From assembly GCA_030704615.1 (NCBI GenBank), contig CM060734.1:10354001-10418000 (forward strand): DNA of 64,000 nucleotides, read 5' to 3'. Source of the stretch: Takakia lepidozioides (lineage: Eukaryota; Streptophyta; Takakiopsida; Takakiales; Takakiaceae). The translations under genes and the position numbers were made by a program. The notes beneath the pieces are model-generated. The model searched no databases, was not told the origin of the DNA, and saw only the letters and a list, made by a program, of their open reading frames with translations. Below, piece by piece: positions 21,401 through 32,182 of this stretch. Position 1 is the first letter of the stretch. Every line of letters starts with the position of its first letter.

Positions 21401-21989
21401 CATGGTGATGAAGCCAGCTCCTCCAACCGTTTGGCCCGTCAAAGTGGGAACACATCTCATAAGTCAGGAGATTGCAATGCTGGAGGAGGCAGGCTTTTCC
21501 CTTGCGAGACAACCCCTACTGCATATATGTGTTTCTACTTCTGCGTCCTCTCGGGTCCCCTCGGCAAATCCTCACTTGTGGCCAACCAAACGAGATGGAA
21601 AGCTGGTTCGGCGTTTCCCTCCAACCGCTGAACACCTCAGCAAAGTGGAGTCCGCAAGAATGCTCCAAGCTCGTGTTGCAAGCACCACGGAAGTGCCCGA
21701 TCCAGGATATGGTTGGGTGTACACAATGATCACTTCGACATCTGCTGTTCATGACAGGGCATACGACATCACGGTTTCCAATTTTCCCAATTGCACATGT
21801 CCTGATTTTGTGAATATGCTATCAACCAGTTTGGGCAAGAGAGGTAAATTCATACCCTGCAAACATTTGTATTTCGTATTTTTGAAGAGGATGGTTTGCG
21901 ATCCCAAACGTGACAACTTCGTTCACCAGGCCACTCTGAGTTTCAACGAGGTAGATACTCTATTGCAGCGGGATACAACACATAGGTAG
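18484..21989 (+). CDS. DDE transposase (MULE/KDZ-like) with zinc-binding region and SWIM finger
   Basis: Two exons: 18484-20487 (668 codons, donor GTGCAA) and 20605-21989 (acceptor TTTGCAG), in phase. The 3' part of exon 2 is in a shifted frame from about 21267. Residues 250-340 contain CNEHLRCDNLNCRHF, CKFCKLVPTC and HFGFHNHPV, a Cys/His array like the GCM1/WRKY-type fingers of Mutator-like transposases. The DDE core shows NCFIMFDHVKQVKDW, NFAGFMADIAQANFNAV (second Asp), then RTCLFHWTQSLEKH (C-x2-H) and LEDWLAFWHFRYSQWG with candidate Glu. The C terminus has NCTCPDF...CKHLYFVFLKR, a CxC...CxH SWIM finger. Role: cut-and-paste transposition. It is divergent from the methyltransferase gene and probably shares its transposon. 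The superfamily (MULE or KDZ) is not certain. Confidence 0.75.
20488..20604 (+). other. Intron of the transposase gene
   Basis: GTGCAA donor and TTTGCAG acceptor. The broken copy at 25.4 kb has a GTGAGT donor at the matching position (after a YMRE block), supporting a conserved intron. Confidence 0.55.
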
Positions 21990-22475
21990 CATCAACTATG
22001 CCATGTGGTATATGGACGATCATGCTATGAAATGTGCAATTTGCAACATTGTCATAAAAATTCAATTCAAATCAATTCGTTTGCAACATCGTCGGCGGTG
22101 CAATGATATGGCGTCCCTTATCCCTCCATTATCCTTCCAACTATACTGAGTGAGCTCTGAGTGACAACTTTTAAAAGCACATTCATCATTGCACCGTTCG
22201 AAGTGTACATGTCTTCCTGTCGCTATGCACTGCAACCATCTTTTGAAGATGATCCTAACTCTCATTGTTATTTGGGGAGGGAGCAAGGTCTTCCTGTTGC
22301 AGCCTCTATGGCGCACACTTTGTGAGGATATTTCAAACCCTTGTAAATATAAAAGTGAAACAAACATTTGTAATTGCACAATGTTGGATGCTGCAATTAT
22401 AGGCCTCATGGTAGTCTTTATTGTATTCAGCCAAGGATTCCCTTCATTATTCCCACGGTCATAGGACCATCCTCG
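21990..22475. other. 3' flank of the transposase
   Basis: AT-rich sequence without a gene. A direct duplication of a short phrase (AATTCAATTCAAATCAATTCG near 22058) and small open frames are all that is seen. Confidence 0.4.
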
Positions 22476-22608
22476 GTTATAGGCGGCGCATGTTCATGCT
22501 GACGTGGCAGATGACAGCGCAGGGCCACGTCATCATTTGCCGCCACATCAGCCTGCTTACATCACGCTCACGCCACGTCACTCTTGCGTGAACGTACGCT
22601 CGCGCGCT
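22476..22608. repeat. GGTTATAGGC / CCACGTCA repeat, copy A
   Basis: Begins CGGTTATAGGC. It contains TGACGTGGCA, CCACGTCATC and CACGCCACGTCACTC followed by TTGCGTGAACGTACGCTC. The copy at 44657-44790 has the same blocks in the same order, so this is a family of about 130 bp and not chance motifs. Confidence 0.65.
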
Positions 22609-25278
22609 CATGCCCTTCCATTTCCCGCACTGGCAAATGACCTACTGTCGTGTTTGCCTGCAATCTTTCTTATTCATGAAGCAACAGCGCTCATAAGGTG
22701 ATGGGGGAAGTATCATGCACTTTGTAAATATGCAATTTGTCCTCAAGTATCCCAATTTGTTGCATTCTGTTGTGATCTCTTGAGATTCAGGTGTTGAATG
22801 CCGCAGCGTCCCACTCCACAAACGAATAAAGTTCTTTGTGGTGTCGCATCTATGTTTTACTTTTGATCAATTTGCTCGCTGTAGAATGCATGTTGGACAT
22901 GGATAGCAACTGTGAAGACCTGCTACTCACCTCGTGCATCCTCACTAACACACATCTTGATGTGGTGGTTTTTGGGACGGGCACATGTGAGGGTCTTCAC
23001 TTGATGTGTATTTTTTCAGTTTGCAGATGATCAAAGGACTTGGTGATGGTGACGATTGACGTTACATATTGCTTCAGTGGGGCATCTGATACGATTCGGC
23101 CTCTCAACCTTAATCCGTTTTGGTTTTTATGGGTTGTAACCTGATTATAAGTCAGTTTTCTGGTATGATACCAGTCTGAACTTTGGCACCAGGGTTTTCG
23201 ACCTGATTGTAAATCAGTTTTCTGGAATGATACCAATCTGAGCTTCGGCTACATTTTGATATGGTGCTGGAGTACCATCTCCAGACCTTATAAGGCTATC
23301 CAATGATGCTTAAGATAGGCCTTCTTATGCTGATTTAACATGGTAAGTACCAAGCGGTACTTTTTGAACATTGAGGTCAGAGTTCTAAATTTAAAACAGC
23401 CCTGGTTACACTGTTTTAACTTAGAGATTACCAAGCAGCTGGCGTGATGGGCTTTTCAGATTACATAACACCTGTTTTAAGGTTGCCAAGCGATGCCATT
23501 GGAACCATCCTTTGAATTTGAAACAGGTTCAGTTTTACTATGTTAACTTGGAAAGTACCAAGCTGTACTTGACTTGGAAGAATACCAAGCAGTGGTCTTG
23601 TTGGGCTTTTTCAAAATACATAGGGGCTGGTTTAACTTATCAAACTAGCCTTTTGGAATACCCTTTGAGCTGGTATTGTCTATAAAGTTCTGAATATGCT
23701 CATTGTAGCACTCCACTCTGATTGAGTTTTGGAGAGATGATTGGAAAACCAGATCCAGACCTTTGTGCATTCATGGAACATAGACATAGCATGCTGGCTG
23801 GTCTACATTATCAGGCTGGGCTCTTGGAATTGCAACACCTGCAACTCATTTTTAAAGGCTCAAGTGTTTATGCAGATCTGGTATGTACCAAAGGTGGTGT
23901 TGGTCCCGATTGTTTTATAAGAAAAACAAGACTCCTTCAATGATGAATGACATCTGAATCTAGGGTGATGGTTGTCTTGGAGATCCCACCCTCCCACCCT
24001 AATTTTTCATGTGTTTTCAGGAAGATGACATGAGTTTTTATCAGGTAAGGTACTGCCTATGGAAGGTGAAGTTAGATAGTGCCTTGTTATGAGGCTGATT
24101 TGTCGTTAATTTGACAAAGACCTTGTTTGGTCTTGTCCATGTCCCGACAAGACATAGTATCTTCCCTCTCTATTCTTGACCAGTGTACTTAGTGGTTTCT
24201 GTACACACACTCTCTCTCTCTCACCTGCCATTTTCCAGTTTTCTTACTATGATGTACTAACACCTTTAATGGCTTTTGTAGAGGTCTAGGAAAGCCATGG
24301 GGTATCAGCCCCCTATACCACCATAACAATAGTGTGGAGCAACAAATCCCTCATAAGGTATGATGATCCTCTCCAACAAAAATTTGTTGGCGGATTGGAC
24401 AACGAGAGAAAGACATTGCTGATATTACTTGAAGAACATCTAAGGGTTTCTTGCATACTGATATTATGAGCTAGGCCCGGGTAAAACAGCCTGTTAGAGT
24501 ATGTGTGTACACCTTCTACATGATCCGGTCAATGCACATTACTCATGTTAACTGGTAACCTGTAGTTGATGCCTTATGTCAGCATCAGATCCCTTATGAT
24601 GAAAAGCCTTCCCTACTCGTGGGCTTTAATACTTCTCCTGGATGTGGGTTTGCTCTTTATAGCACCACTAAAAAAATGCCCAGGTGTAATGTGATATGTC
24701 CTTTTTCATACCTTAAGGAAATCTGGTTTTAAAACCATAAAGCTGGCTAATATGGTGAAAAGATGGGCATCAAATTGCTGCCAATGCTCTTATTCACATG
24801 TTCATGTTGTGAATCACGGGCAGTAGACTATTGCCACTGGCTGAAGAACACAAGTTCTTATTCATACCTTTGGAAAAACGGTTCTAACCATAAAGTTGGC
24901 TGATATGGTGGAAAAATGTGCAGTAATTTACCGCCAGCGAACACCTGTAATTTCTGAACTCTTGCGTGCCCAACTATATGATGTTTTTGTCCATGTTTTC
25001 TCTTGACTTGGAAGCAAGACTGTAGCTTTTTAACCAAAGATAAAACTACAATCGCACGAGATCCTTCCTTGGTCTCTACTTCTTTACCAGAGCTTGTTGA
25101 CAAGATAAGAGGTAACATGGAAAACGCATGACTCTATATTCTTGCCAAGTTTGATTTATGCTATGCCTAGCGCCGCAGAGGAGGCACGCCACGAAAAATG
25201 TACTGATTTGGCCATGTTTGTTGTCGGCATGTCGGGGTCGGAGTCCAGACACATTTCTTGCACATGCACATGTTGAGG
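22609..25278. other. Repeat-derived, non-coding region with an old copy of the 2.65-kb unit
   Basis: No gene recognised. About 24080-24620 matches, with many differences, 35100-35680 and 37755-38330: shared blocks TTGTTATGAGGCTGATTTGTCG, CGACAAGACAT and ATGATCCGGTCA in the same order. Phrases such as TACCAAGC(A/G)G recur at 23346, 23430, 23462, 23560 and 23588, giving a loose internal repeat. Confidence 0.5.
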
Positions 25279-25780
25279 TTACAAGCAAGTTACAATAATG
25301 AGTAGCATAATATTCACGGGACGCGAATTCGTCCAACTCACCTCCCGCATATAGCCACCGAATTGGAGGAAACGATAATGCCACCATGCTAGCCAACTGA
25401 CCATTGCTCCCTCGTCTGATTTCTTTACAGCACCTGACGTTGTCCTACCAAGCTCGTATACATGCAAATTGTGTGTCTCTGCATCATCCAAGGTGGGAGC
25501 ACGCTTCCCCCAAGACAATGGAATGGTGCTCCTTTCTGAAATCTGGCGCCACGAGCCGGGTTGTGTACTGCGACAAGCTCTGCAAAAAATGGAACCCACA
25601 AGATCTCTCCTTGCCTTCCATCGGAACATTGGGGTCTTCCCGTACACCCTTCGGATGGCAGCCCAATTTGCTTGTGCGTTTCCCGCCATGAAACCACGGA
25701 AATTGGGAGGGGGCAATCCCGCCCTGGCCATCTGTTCGTTTATTTTCCCTGCCAAAGAAGCATCTCCGATTGTGTGTCAT
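25279..25780 (-). pseudogene. Transposase copy 2, catalytic fragment
   Basis: The minus-strand frame reads PPPNFRGFMAGNAQANWAAI (the intact gene has the same block with Asp where this copy has Gly), then in a shifted frame a C-x2-H block (CGFHFLQSLSQYTTRL) and WLAWWHYRFLQFGGYMRE, ending at a GTGAGT donor. The catalytic Asp is lost and the frame shifts, so it is dead. The rest of this copy lies on the other strand, 0.4 kb away. Confidence 0.65.
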
Positions 25781-26179
25781 CTCCTTTCATCTCACAAATA
25801 GCAATTGTCATTAGTATCCTGCAGTGGGTGTCGTAGACATGTGCAGCCATTGTCACCCACTAATTCATTTGATATGGTCGAACATGACCCAACTGTTTGA
25901 CAAGTCCCCACTCGTCATCCGGTCGACCAGTTCAACGCCGCTGCCAGGCCTACACGTCGACATTTTGAATACAAAACAATGATCTGCCTCAGTCCCTTGT
26001 CCAATAAACCTACTTCCATGATGTAGTCATATACACATCGTTGCTTCAGCCCAGAATGAAGTGCATATCCGAGCCACCCCCAATTTTCTGTTTGCAGGAG
26101 AAAAATGTGGTTTCGGACATTCAGTGAACAGACGTGGGACACTGACTCCAGCAATGCCTCCATTTCCTTCTCATCGAGA

Positions 26180-27626
26180 GGACTCTGTCGAAGCCGTCTT
26201 CCGACATAATTCTGGCCAATGCCATCTTATGGGCGGCCTGCAGCTGTATCTGTTTGGGTTTTTCACCAGGTCCACCAGCTCGTTCTGGTGGACATCCTCA
26301 CTGCCACAACGGAGAACATTGTCAGGTCAATTATGCAGCAATGCAGGTACAACGAGTTCTTGAAGGGGAACAGTGGGGCTTGGGGCCGGACAGGCAGGAA
26401 ATGCTGATGCGCGGACTGCCTCCAGATGGAAGAATCCTCGCAAGTGGCGGCAGCTTGTTGAGAGGGCCTTCGGGACACGCCATTGCTTCGAAGAGGCCAA
26501 CACTTGGAAGGAGATGTTCACACCCGTCCAGTGAGACGAAGACTTAACGAGGCACCTGGCGGAGAAGATGATTCATGGCGAACTGACAAGAATATTCGCA
26601 CGCTCCCTCGTGGTCCCGTTGGCAAATAGATTCCAACGAAGGAGACGTACGATCCGAAGCTCTTCAAGTCCTGCACGTTCAAGATCGCCATCTCTTTTGA
26701 GCACAGGGCACGTGCCCGAGGAACATAACGAGCCATCTGTAGTAACGCAGTACAACATACCCATTGTGGAGACAAGAGTGTCGGAGTCACAGTGGAGAAT
26801 TGCAAGGACATTGCCGGCATTTCGAGGGAAGTGCTGCGCCATCCGGGTGGATACCAGAGCACGCTGTGGTGAGATGATTCGGAGGAACCCACACGGTGCT
26901 GTACCTGCACCTTGTTTCAGCGGCAGATTTTTGACTCCCACATTCTCTCACGCCACAACGCAGACGTTTTGGTTCTGTAGGCTTGACATAATGACCTGTG
27001 TATTTGGCAAGCCCAAGTACGGGATTCAGGGAATGCCAGAGCCTCCAGGCGTCTGGCGTGTTGCACCGGGTTGCAATCTCTCTCAGAATGAGGCGGATGC
27101 TCTTTCTGCAGCAGGATTTCGAATGGTGCAACGCACAGACGTCTCGGCCCACTCGTTTCCAGTTCCTCAGACCCAGCCATTGCAGATTGCTCGCTCCAGT
27201 AGAGACGGATTGGACAATTCTGCACATCCCACAATGCGATTCGGAAGAGTGAAGAGATGACACCCTCCCAACAAGTTGAATGAGACTCGGATTGCCAATG
27301 CTCTTGGGATGGCTTGCACTATTCAGAGCTCCGTGGACGTACCCCCACCTGGCCTTGGGCGTGTTTATCGGATGGCAATGGCCGGCTCAGCTATACGCGA
27401 CGACGTATACACAATTACGATTGGAGTGGAGCCAACTTGCAATTGCACGGACTTCTCGTTGATGGAAGCAAAGAAGGGTTCAAAATATTATCCGTGCAAG
27501 CATCTGTATTACATTTACCTGAAGAGGTTGAGGATGAACTTGACTATTGATGACTTTATTCATGCACCAGCGTTGAGCGTGAACGAGCTGCACAAACTCC
27601 TCCGCCGGGATTCAAGAAATCATTGA
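26180..27626 (+). pseudogene. Transposase copy 2, C-terminal part with SWIM finger, inverted
   Basis: Plus-strand fragments follow the order of exon 2 of the gene at 18484: QQCRYNEFLKGNSGAWG near 26330, a Ser/Arg-rich middle, CVFGKPKYGIQGMPEPPGVW and LSQNEADALSAAGFRMVQ, and finally the frame 27276-27626 with CNCTDF...YYPCKHLYYIYLKRL, a complete SWIM finger. Stops and shifts separate the pieces. The orientation is opposite to the catalytic fragment at 25279-25780. Confidence 0.7.
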
Positions 27627-28189
27627 TGGGGCAAAGGGAATCCACCATATGGATATTTGCAATTGCATTTTGTTGCATTAGACTTTGTTTTGCAGTGTAA
27701 TGAAATGCACCCCAAAACTCCTGGAATGAGACAGACAATATTAAAGTGATGTCTTTTAAACACTTGTACTGCTGGATATCCATTGACGTCCAGTGGCATA
27801 ACAGACCGACAGAGGTGGGGGAGCTGGAATCGGCGAGCTCGTCTTGCGAGGAAAGGGAAGACAGATGGGAGGGTTTGAAGGTGCAAGGAAAGCAAGGTAA
27901 ACGAAAGAGAAGGGATCCCTAGCTCACCTCTAGAAGACGCACGGCCAAGGGCGAGCAACTCAATGTCGGAGCTTGGGAGATTCACAGCCGCGGCAAAAAA
28001 CAAACGGCGCACGAAGCGCGCCTTCCTCCGAGCTCCCCCACGACGAGGTGACCTCCGCACCTCTCACCCTCTTGTTCAAATTGTACCTTGCAAGCTGAGT
28101 GAAGAGGAGAGGGAGAGGGAGCTGGGCCCTGAGAGAGAGAAGGAGGTCGCTTGACGATTTTGATTTTTTTTTTAATTAACGATGGTAAT
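27627..28189. other. Non-coding gap
   Basis: No gene recognised. A purine-rich stretch (GAGAGGGAGAGGGAG, about 28103-28147) and an A/T run at 28162-28180 are present. Confidence 0.4.
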
Positions 28190-28800
28190 CAAACAAATCG
28201 AAATTAGTAAAAGGTTAATCCCATCGCTGTGTAGTTGCGACCCCTTTGGGGTCGCTTTTAGTGCAGCTGCATGCACCCATTTCCCGTCGTTTTCTATTAG
28301 CGACCGCTCTGCCAGCAAAAACACATTTGCTAAGGTGGGTTGGGCCGCTTGTAGGAGAGTTGCATCCCAAACCATTCTCCTCGGCTCATTGTCCAATATC
28401 CCATACCAGAATTGGACTGCCTGAGCTTCCGTAACCCCTTGGGTTACATTTATCAAGCGCCTCATGCGAGTGAAAGCCTCCCTCAAGCTCTCAGTAGGCT
28501 TCCGTTGGAACTCTTGCAAGCTCCGCAACTTCTCTGTCCTCACCCCTTGGTAGTTCCCTCTCAACTCTTCAAAAAACTCCACAACAGGGTTGAAGGCACG
28601 GGTACTGGTGCTGGTGCGGCAGTGGCTTGGGTGGACGTCGTAGCTACGGTACCACTAGTCCCACTGCTGCTTGTTGAAGCTGCTGGTGCAGCTGCCGGTG
28701 TGGCTACTGCCCTTGTGCCTCTAGTGATGGCAACTAGGGTGACCAGTACATCCTCCACTCCTCGATCTCAACCTCATGCCCCCGCCTAAACTCATGGTAA
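28190..28800 (-). pseudogene. Retrotransposon gag (family D copy 2), fragment
   Basis: The minus strand reads VEFFEELRGNYQGVRTEKL-like sequence, then LREAFTRMRRLINVTQGV and AQAVQFWYGILDNEPRRM, nearly the same as copy 1 at 4460-4780. Upstream (28560-28800) are the Ala/Ser/Thr linker and an RMYWSP-like block. The copy ends within gag and lacks protease, methyltransferase and pol. Confidence 0.65.
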
Positions 28801-29813
28801 TCATTTCACACAGAATTGTATGGAAACTTGCACATCCTGCCATTTGTGGCAAGTATGAATCCTTGCGAGGATGATGATGCAAGAAGAATATTGTGAAGAG
28901 ACTGTGTTGGTAGAGGTGTGAGGGAATATTTATTCGGAGAGACAAAGCCAGGAAGTTGTGTCGATGACATTGAAATCTGGAGACAACACGATTGCGGAGC
29001 TCACGGTGCTCAACGTTGAAGAGGCTGGACTTCCATATCTGCAAGAAGGGCTCTATTAGAGCTGATGGGAGTCTTTCACTACAGTGGTCATATTTTTTGA
29101 AAAAGTCAAACTATGGCACTGCGCGTTTAAGGATTAAGAATTGAAGTTGGTAGATGGATCTCAAATTCTCTTCTAATTCTTGTGTCATCGTAGGTGTAAT
29201 ATGTGAAGGAGCCAATATATAGAGCAGTTTCATTAAGGAGGGATTCTCTTGAAGGTCCCAGAAAAAAACGCGGAGGGTTGGACGAATGGGGTGGTGTAGA
29301 AAGGGGTGTGGGTAGGGGTAATTTGTCTTGTGAGGTATGAAGGAAAGCCCCAAAGATGGGATGCTAGGGAGTTTTGTGGCTCGCCATCTCACCCATGTTG
29401 TAGTTGGTGGGCTGCAGGTAGGTATAGCCATATGGTATAGCTATTGACCTATAACATATGGAGTTCACTAGTTGATTTTTTACATAGTTTTACTTTCTAG
29501 ATAGTTCTACTATTGTATTGTCCGAAGGGCTTGCCATCTTGAGTTCACTTGACTTAGTCTCCGTGGGGCTAGCCATCTCGAGTTCATTAGTTGACTTTCT
29601 AGATAGTTATGGGCTGAGAAGTTGCCACAACCAAGAGTATCTCCTGCAGCACGGCAAAGACACCAAGCTGGCACCAATATAGTCCTGCCGTGAAGAGTGG
29701 GGCCCAAACTAAACCCCAACGGTGCAATACCGCTAAATAATTTGTGGTGGGGCTACTCAAATTGGCATTTGCCTATATGGTGGGCTCCAAACGTGGCCCA
29801 ATCCTTTTCCTAA
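28801..29813. other. Gap between family D copies 2 and 3
   Basis: No gene recognised. Phrases GAGTTCACTAGTTGA(C/T)TTT and CTAGATAGTT(A/C) recur near 29460-29610, suggesting degenerate tandem repeats next to the LTR of copy 3. Confidence 0.35.
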
Positions 29814-30110
29814 TGTCAAGTTATTTCACCACTAGTGTGAAACTAGCTAGAAAATAGCTAGCTTTTATATATTGACATTTGGGTCAAGGCAGATTTAGGC
29901 CCTGGAGTGGTTATCTTCACGGCAAGCACGGGGAGGCTCATCTTTCTCGAGTTGAGCCTCACCGCACCTAGCTATGGCGCTGTAGTATGGATTCCCCATA
30001 GCATGGGGTGTACTTGGCTTGACTTTATATGAGTGATGATTTCATGTGCAAAGTTTGTGAGCTCAAGAGAGCTTGTATTCTTCTTGTTTATCACTCGAGA
30101 AAGATGAGCT
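29814..30110 (+). repeat. LTR 5' part of family D copy 3
   Basis: Collinear with the reverse complement of 39680-40001 (copy 4), including GGCAGATTTAGGCCCTGGAG and CTATGGCGC. Contains an exact 16-bp inverted pair, 29936-29951 with 30094-30109. The right boundary is not resolved. Confidence 0.6.
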
Positions 30111-31762
30111 CGTATCTGTGAGTACCAGATACGAGTTAGTTGTAGCACTTGTGGTTTTTGCTTGAAAATGAGAGAAATCAGGTTGTTATGCAAGGAGCAC
30201 CGTGGAGCTCTTGGTTGTTAGAAGCGGAGGCGATGCTGGTTACGAGCAAGGTGGACCTTAGAAAGAAGGAAGGGCTGATTTCTCTTATGTGGGAGTAGTG
30301 CTTGTGTTGAGCATGCATTCAGCCTAGTTAGGCCTCCACCTTTAAGCTATGGAGAGCTAGCAGGGAAGGTAAGGGGCTGATTTGCTCTTAGGTGATAGTC
30401 CGGCACTTGTAGAGCATGTTTTGAGTTGCGGTTTCAACTTCAAGCCTAGATAGAGCATGGCTCTTGAAGTGGCAGGTGTAGGGAGCTGGATTAGGCTCTA
30501 AGATACATGTTATGGCCAAGGAGAGCGCATGAATTAGTGCTTACAAGGGCTGGAAACCAGCAAGGCATGGTTGCTTGTCATGGTCTTGAGTGGCGTGTTT
30601 GGGGAGTTTAAGTAAGAAAGAGGGCATGGATTGTGGCAAACATCTTCCTCATGACTTAGAGCTACTATTGGTGGTGTGTGGGAGTCGAAGAGAGCAAGAA
30701 TACATTGCTGATTTCTTCACAGCCGCCATAGCTCGGTGCAAGGAAGCCTAGAGTTCAAGGAGATACAAACCCTAGCTTGGTGTGGCTAAACCCCTTGGAG
30801 AAATGGCTAAACTGCCATGAGCGGCCATGGAGGGGGCTGTGACCTGTGACCTATGTGGGGTTGTGACCCTGTGCCGACCTTGGGACGGCATGTGTTGACC
30901 TCGGTGTGGACTGTGCTGGCTTGTGGTGGCCCGTGTTGGCCTGTGTGTGGCTGTGCCGACCTGTGGACGGCCTGTGTTGGTTTGTGGAGGTTTGTTTGAA
31001 CCTTCAGTGGATGGCGTGGTTTCCTGAGGTGGTCCATTCTTAGGAATGATTGAAGGACACAATGAGGCACTGGTGGACTGCCTGAGGACTGGCATGTGGC
31101 CTTGAAGGCCAAATTTCGAAGCTCGTGGAGGGCGGTTTGAGGAGTATCTACGGGATACTCCCCAAGGTCATACAAGTGAGGGAAGAGATAAGAGGGGGAG
31201 TATTGGGATGAGAGCATGCTGGGGATATGCATTGCTTTAGCTTCTCTTCCTTGTAGTTTTCCATCCTCTCCGTAGGCCGAGACCTTTCCGTAGGTGGAGG
31301 CAAGAGTCAGTCCGGGTTTGGGCTGGGGTGTCATTGCAGGAGTGACACTGTGGAGATATTTTTGGTGTGGGGTAGTTGTTGCTTTGATTTCTTGTGTTTG
31401 GATCCTCTCCACACCTGCATGCTTGACTGTGCTCCATGTTAGTTTTGTGTGGGCGCTTGCTTTTATAGGTGATTGGTCCGGATTTGATCACTGGCCAGTC
31501 CTAGAGCGTGCTGTCGATGGTGAGGTTGGGGTGATGACCAGTCAGACCATCATTGTTTCTCCTGTGGTGAGGTTGGAGGTGATGACCAGCCAACCATAGG
31601 AGTGCTTGCGGTGGATGCAGGTGCAGGTGCAGGTGCAGGCTATGTTAGGAACCTAGTATTCCAAACCATAAGCCGCAACAGGTTCTCTACGCGGTTACCT
31701 TGTAGAAAGGGGGATCAGGAACATGTTCATGACTAGTTGAGTGTTAGTTTGTCAACACGGAG
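30111..31762 (+). other. Family D leader / untranslated region
   Basis: Non-coding. About 31250-31760 matches the leader of copy 1 (3340-3760). Two tandem phrases (GATGACCAG...CCAACCATA) and a GGTGCA microsatellite at about 31618-31638 lie just before gag. A G/T-rich stretch with repeated GGCCTGTGTTGG-like words is at 30870-31000. Confidence 0.45.
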
Positions 31763-32060
31763 GTGCCACTAGGTGCTGAGGAGAGTGCCGGTTCGAGCAC
31801 TAGCGATACTAGTGGGTATACGAGACGAGGTATGCGGTTTAGGCCACCTTCACCTCCTATGTCTTCCAAGGAAGGTTCTGATTCAGACTCTGAATCAGGA
31901 GACTTCACGCCGACGGTGCAAGTTACTTCCTTGCCATTGTTGTGGGATACAATGGAGGAGATGTATGGAGCTACCAAGGGGCCACGTAGGTACTCTGGAG
32001 CAGTGGGCACCATTGAGCTGGACGATTTTATCCAAAAGTTTGATAGCTCCTGCTCTGGCA
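31763..32060 (+). pseudogene. gag N-terminal remnant (family D copy 3)
   Basis: Reads RRGMRFRPPSPPMSS, then LLWDTMEEMYGATKGPRRYSG and AVGTIELDDFIQKFDSS, matching copy 1 to about 4100. After that the sequence diverges abruptly and the main capsid block is absent, so an internal deletion joins gag to downstream coding sequence. Confidence 0.65.
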
Positions 32061-32182
32061 TTGGTGTCAGCTCCCGCCGCGCGCTCTCCCAGCCCCGGCC
32101 TGACCGCAACTATTTCAAGGAAGATAAGGGAGTGCATGCTTTGGAAGACTCGCCACCGTGCAAAGTCGCTGCCTAGCAACCT

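Noticed and set aside
5460-22608. Terminal inverted repeats of the methyltransferase/transposase element
   Set aside because: CCACGTCA arrays are at both sides, but I could not align a long inverted repeat or a target duplication; a third array occurs elsewhere.
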